This document shows, piece after piece, positions 61,013 through 64,000 of a DNA stretch of 64,000 bases; within the stretch, counting starts at the first letter, position 1; the number at the start of each line of letters is the position of its first letter. The notes under the pieces are model-generated. The model saw only the letters and a list, made by a program, of their open reading frames with translations, was not told the origin of the DNA and did no database searches. The stretch is from [Mycobacterium] stephanolepidis (lineage in GTDB: Bacteria; Actinomycetota; Actinomycetes; Mycobacteriales; Mycobacteriaceae). The stretch spans positions 4,340,001 through 4,404,000 of the forward strand of contig NZ_AP018165.1 of the NCBI RefSeq assembly GCF_002356335.1. Direction: 5' to 3'. The translations under genes were made by a program, and so were the position numbers.

Positions 61013-62056
61013 CTAAGCCAGTCCGGCCGAAACCGACCGGCCCGCCGACTTCAGGTCGTTGCAGGCCTCGATGACACGCTCAGTCATGCTGGCCTCGGCC
61101 TTCTTCAGGTAGCTGCGCGGGTCGTAGGTCTTCTTGTCGCCCACCTCGCCGTCGATCTTGAGCACACCGTCGTAGTTGGCGAACATGTGCCCGGCGATCG
61201 GCCGAGTGAATGCGTACTGGGTGTCGGTGTCGACATTCATCTTCACGACGCCGTAGCGCAGCGAGTCCTCGATCTCGGACTTCAGCGAGCCCGACCCGCC
61301 GTGGAACACGAAGTCGAACGGCTTAGAGCCCTCTGCCAGGCCAAGTTTGGCCGAGGCAACGCGCTGCCCCTCGGCCAGCACCTCCGGCTTGAGCTTCACG
61401 TTTCCGGGCTTGTACACACCGTGCACGTTGCCGAAGGTCGCGGCCAGGAGGTACCGGCCGTTCTCGCCGACACCGAGCGCGTCGACGGTCTTCTCGAAGT
61501 CCTCGGACGAGGTGTAGAGCTTCTCGTTGATCTCGGCCTCGACGCCGTCCTCTTCACCGCCGACCACACCGATCTCTACCTCGAGGATGATGTGCGCCTT
61601 CGCGGTCGCCGCCAGCAGTTCCTGCGCGATCTCGAGGTTCTCGCCGATCGGCACGGCCGAACCGTCCCACATATGGGACTGGAACAGCGGGTTCTGTCCG
61701 GCGGCCACGCGCTCCTGGGAGATGGCGATGAGCGGACGTACAAAGCTGTCCAACTTGTCCTTGGGGCAGTGGTCGGTGTGCAGGGCCACGGTGATGCCGT
61801 ACTTGGCAGCGACCACGTGCGCGAACTCGGCGAGCGCGACCGCACCGGTCACCATGTCCTTGATGCCCAGACCTGAACCGAATTCCGCACCACCGGTGGA
61901 GAACTGGATGATGCCGTCACTGCCGGCATCGGCGAAACCTTTGATCGCGGCGTTGATCGTTTCCGATGAGGTGCAGTTGATGGCCGGGAAGGCAAAGGAA
62001 TGCTCCTTGGCCCGGTCCAGCATTTCGGCGTAGACCTCGGGCGTGGCGATGGGCAC
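61013..62056 (-). CDS. fba: Class II fructose-bisphosphate aldolase
   Basis: Zinc-dependent glycolytic/gluconeogenic aldolase (347 aa). Metal- and substrate-site motifs are in order: ALHTDHCPKDK, GVVGGEEDG, ATFGNVHGVYK, FVFHGGSGSLKSEI and KMNVDTDTQYAF. The start GTG 62056 (VPIATPEVYAEML) has GGAGGT at 7 nt and gives the length of M. tuberculosis Fba; ATG 62071 adds only five residues. Divergent from the DedA gene. Confidence 0.97.
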   Translation of the reverse strand: MPIATPEVYAEMLDRAKEHSFAFPAINCTSSETINAAIKGFADAGSDGIIQFSTGGAEFGSGLGIKDMVTGAVALAEFAHVVAAKYGITVALHTDHCPKDKLDSFVRPLIAISQERVAAGQNPLFQSHMWDGSAVPIGENLEIAQELLAATAKAHIILEVEIGVVGGEEDGVEAEINEKLYTSSEDFEKTVDALGVGENGRYLLAATFGNVHGVYKPGNVKLKPEVLAEGQRVASAKLGLAEGSKPFDFVFHGGSGSLKSEIEDSLRYGVVKMNVDTDTQYAFTRPIAGHMFANYDGVLKIDGEVGDKKTYDPRSYLKKAEASMTERVIEACNDLKSAGRSVSAGLA

Positions 62057-62145
62057 TTCGACGACCTCCATGTCAGCTCTGCGGATTCGCCCCTCACCAT
62101 AAGGCAGCCAGGTTGACGACAGATATCGACGGTACTGTTGGCGCC

Positions 62146-62850
62146 GTGAACTTGCTGGCAGCACCCGGATCCGTCACCACCCTGGCACTCATGCCGGATT
62201 TCCTGGATCCGGTCAAATTACTCGGCCACTTCGGAACCTTGGCGCTACTCGGGTTGCTGGTGGTGATCTTCGTGGAGTCGGGCGTGCTGTTCCCGGTGCT
62301 ACCCGGTGATTCGTTGTTGTTCGTGGCCGGGATGCTGGCAGCCGGTACCGCGGCTGCCGCCGCCGACGGAGCCCCGCAGGCGAATTTCCAGTTGTGGCAG
62401 CTGCTGGTCTTCATTCCCCTCGCGGCGATCCTGGGCGGTCAGGTTGGCTACTGGATTGGCCGCGGGATCGGCACGTCGATGTTCAAGCCCGATGCCCGCT
62501 TCCTGAAGCAGAAGTACCTCGAGGAGGCGCACGCCTTCTTCGAGAAGCGCGGTCCGTTCGCCATCGTGATCGCCCGGTTCGTCCCGATCGTGCGGACCCT
62601 GGCGCCGATCACGGCAGGCGCGGCCAAGATGAGCTACCCGATCTTCGCGCTGTACAACATCCTCGGCGCGGTCGTCTGGGGCGTCGGTCTCACACTGCTG
62701 GGCTACTGGTTGGGCCAGTTCGAGATCATTCAGAAGCTGCTCGAACCCATCTTCATCCTGATCGTGCTGGTCTCAGTGGCCCCGATGTTCTTCGAATGGA
62801 TGCGCCGCCGCAGGGCCGCAAAGCAGCCGGAGGCCGCACCCGAGGCGTAG
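62146..62850 (+). CDS. DedA-family membrane protein
   Basis: Membrane protein of 234 residues with four to five segments and the DedA core: ESGVLFPVLPGDSLLFVAG, GGQVGYWIGRGIG, and ARFVPIVRTLAPITAGAAKMSY (R..P..R...P..AG motif). DedA proteins act in membrane-lipid flipping and envelope homeostasis. Rv0364-like by gene order next to fba. GTG 62146 was chosen; ATG 62191 is possible. Confidence 0.9.
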   Translation: MNLLAAPGSVTTLALMPDFLDPVKLLGHFGTLALLGLLVVIFVESGVLFPVLPGDSLLFVAGMLAAGTAAAAADGAPQANFQLWQLLVFIPLAAILGGQVGYWIGRGIGTSMFKPDARFLKQKYLEEAHAFFEKRGPFAIVIARFVPIVRTLAPITAGAAKMSYPIFALYNILGAVVWGVGLTLLGYWLGQFEIIQKLLEPIFILIVLVSVAPMFFEWMRRRRAAKQPEAAPEA

Positions 62851-62952
62851 TACGCAGTCGAAATCACTCGGCGGCAAGATCCACGGCTATCCACCACATA
62901 CGGGTAAATATGGCCAGGTGCGCACCACAGCAAACTACGCTAATGTCGCGCT

Positions 62953-63417
62953 GTGGGGAAGATAAGCAGTTGTCTGACAGCGTTGACGGCGATCGGGCTA
63001 ATGGGCTGGAGCTTTACGGCGCCCGCAGGCGCCGAGCCCGCACCGGCAGATGTCGCGGGTGCGTCGGAGGCCGTACAGACGTACATAAGCGCAACGAACA
63101 ACGTCGACGTGGGCCTGATGCGTGCCACGGTGTGCGGTCGCCTCGCCGCCGCCACCTCCGTCGGCACCGACGAACAGGTCCGTCAGGTCATGCAGTCTCA
63201 ACGCGACCGCATCGGGTTGGCACACATAGAGATCTTGCATCCGGTCGAGCTGGGATCACCGCCCGGCCAGGTCGATCTGCTGGCCCAGTTGACTTCCGAG
63301 CACCACCCGCAGGATCCGAGCGGCAACGGGGTCAACCTCGTGTATCACACCGAGAAGGTCAATGGCTCGTGGAAGGTATGCCACGCCCGCAATGAGGGAC
63401 ACCTCGACGAACCCTGA
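62953..63417 (+). CDS. Secreted protein with DUF4878/Rv0361-like domain
   Basis: Exported protein of 154 residues: signal peptide ending near PAGAEPA, then an NTF2-like domain (AVQTYISATNNVDVGLMRATVCGRLAA, NLVYHTEKVNGSWKVCHARNEG) with two conserved cysteines. It resembles the outer parts of the proteins at 40225-40674 and 49219-49998, making three members of this fold in the window. Function unknown. Confidence 0.75.
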   Translation: MGKISSCLTALTAIGLMGWSFTAPAGAEPAPADVAGASEAVQTYISATNNVDVGLMRATVCGRLAAATSVGTDEQVRQVMQSQRDRIGLAHIEILHPVELGSPPGQVDLLAQLTSEHHPQDPSGNGVNLVYHTEKVNGSWKVCHARNEGHLDEP

Positions 63418-63464
63418 TAACGCCCGGTCCACATCGACCCGTCGACGACCCGGAAGGTTCTGAA

Positions 63465-63896
63465 CTAGGCACGCTCCACCGGCGTCGTCTCGAATTCGGT
63501 GGCCCTGTCCCGGAAAGCGTCCGGGAACGGGGCGGAGGTGCCGTCGACGGCGTGCACGTACACCGTTTCGCCGGTGATGAGATGTTCTCCGCCGCGATGT
63601 ATTTCGAAGTGACAGGTCATGCTCGCCCTCCCCATCCGGGCGATGCGCACCCCGATGTCGACGACGTCATCGAAGCGGGCGGGTGCGTGGTAGTCGATGA
63701 CCGACCTCACCACGTACATGTGCTCAAAGACCCCGTCACCGCCGGCGTTCCGCGCGCCGGTCAGCGCAGCCCAGTATTCGGTGAGCGCCGCGTCGAAAAA
63801 CGCCAGATAGTGGGCGTTGAAGACGACGCCCTGCATATCGACCTCGGCCCACCGCACGCGCAACGGATGGAAGAAGCTGAAATCCTCTCGCGCCAT
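63465..63896 (-). CDS. YbgC-like acyl-CoA thioesterase
   Basis: Hotdog-fold thioesterase (143 aa) with the 4-hydroxybenzoyl-CoA thioesterase-like signature VRWAEVDMQGVVFNAHYLAFFDAALTEYW: the Asp and following N..Y residues form the active site. Starts at ATG 63896, one base after the stop of the gene upstream. Likely cleaves acyl- or aryl-CoA thioesters. Confidence 0.88.
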   Translation of the reverse strand: MAREDFSFFHPLRVRWAEVDMQGVVFNAHYLAFFDAALTEYWAALTGARNAGGDGVFEHMYVVRSVIDYHAPARFDDVVDIGVRIARMGRASMTCHFEIHRGGEHLITGETVYVHAVDGTSAPFPDAFRDRATEFETTPVERA

Positions 63897-63897
63897 G

Positions 63898-64000
63898 TCA
63901 GGCCACCACGTGCGCGGCCTCGAGCAGCATCCACCCGGACAACTGCACCGACAGATCACGCTCGGGAACCTTCGACGGATTGACCGCACCCGCGATGAAC
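63898..64000 (-). CDS. 3' end of a gene entering the window (GH76-like by synteny)
   Basis: The minus strand carries an open frame that enters from the right edge and ends in TGA at 63898-63900; the last residues read SVQLSGWMLLEAAHVVA. By gene order after fba and dedA it would be the Rv0365c-like GH76 glycoside hydrolase, but the 34 or so visible residues cannot prove this. Confidence 0.5.
   Translation of the reverse strand, partial: FIAGAVNPSKVPERDLSVQLSGWMLLEAAHVVA

Overview
The window is high-GC, actinobacterial DNA and almost certainly comes from a mycobacterium. A rapid grower of the Mycobacteroides (abscessus/chelonae) type is my inference. Landmarks are pknG with glnH and its membrane partner, fgd1, a class II fba, a thiamine block behind a TPP riboswitch, an MmpL transporter and a cluster of F420-type enzymes. 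Gene order follows remembered M. tuberculosis synteny in pieces: the Rv0406c-Rv0418 block at 1-22.9 kb, Rv0389-Rv0391 at 38.6-42 kb, and Rv0356c-Rv0365c at 44-64 kb. Lineage-specific genes lie between the pieces.

1-9.2 kb: a Nudix hydrolase, an orphan MmpS-like secreted protein, two tandem LpqL-like M28 lipoprotein peptidases, a two-gene ABC transporter, and the thiOSG operon with a TPP riboswitch divergent from thiE. 9.2-17.6 kb: mutT3, the glutamate-sensing operon glnX-glnH-pknG, and ackA-pta convergent with it. 17.6-22.9 kb: a tightly packed set fgd1, small F420-type reductase, GH38 alpha-mannosidase, pta, ackA, with a metallo-beta-lactamase-fold gene divergent from fgd1.

22.9-35 kb is accessory and redox-rich. 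It holds three overlapping luciferase-like monooxygenase genes, an alpha/beta hydrolase, an unusual fusion of an F420-type reductase with a seven-blade propeller, an amino-acid ABC importer with a GNAT gene, a second F420-type PPOX enzyme, and a TetR gene divergent from a carotenoid oxygenase. 35-49 kb: an RND/MmpL transporter with a small lipoprotein, the metZ-rhodanese-membrane protein-purT operon, a UBP zinc-finger protein beside a CPA1 Na+/H+ antiporter, purA and a thioesterase, an M50-like protease, a cation diffusion facilitator and two conserved mycobacterial proteins.

50-60.1 kb is one gene of about 10.07 kb and is the outstanding feature. It encodes a 3356-residue exported protein with a signal peptide, about 2800 residues of alanine-rich helical repeats (14-residue sub-repeats in 42-residue, 126-bp units, several of them near-identical in DNA) and a C-terminal PGRS-like glycine-rich domain of about 460 residues ending in a Ser/Gly tail. 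It has no PE domain. A perfect 11+11 bp palindrome lies about 180 bp upstream of its start. I infer a giant surface or envelope rod that I cannot match to any described family. The window ends with a small membrane protein, fba, a DedA protein, a secreted protein, a thioesterase and the tail of one more gene.

I saw no rRNA or tRNA genes, insertion sequences, prophage genes or CRISPR arrays. Functional calls rest on motif reading and remembered synteny; no database search was run.
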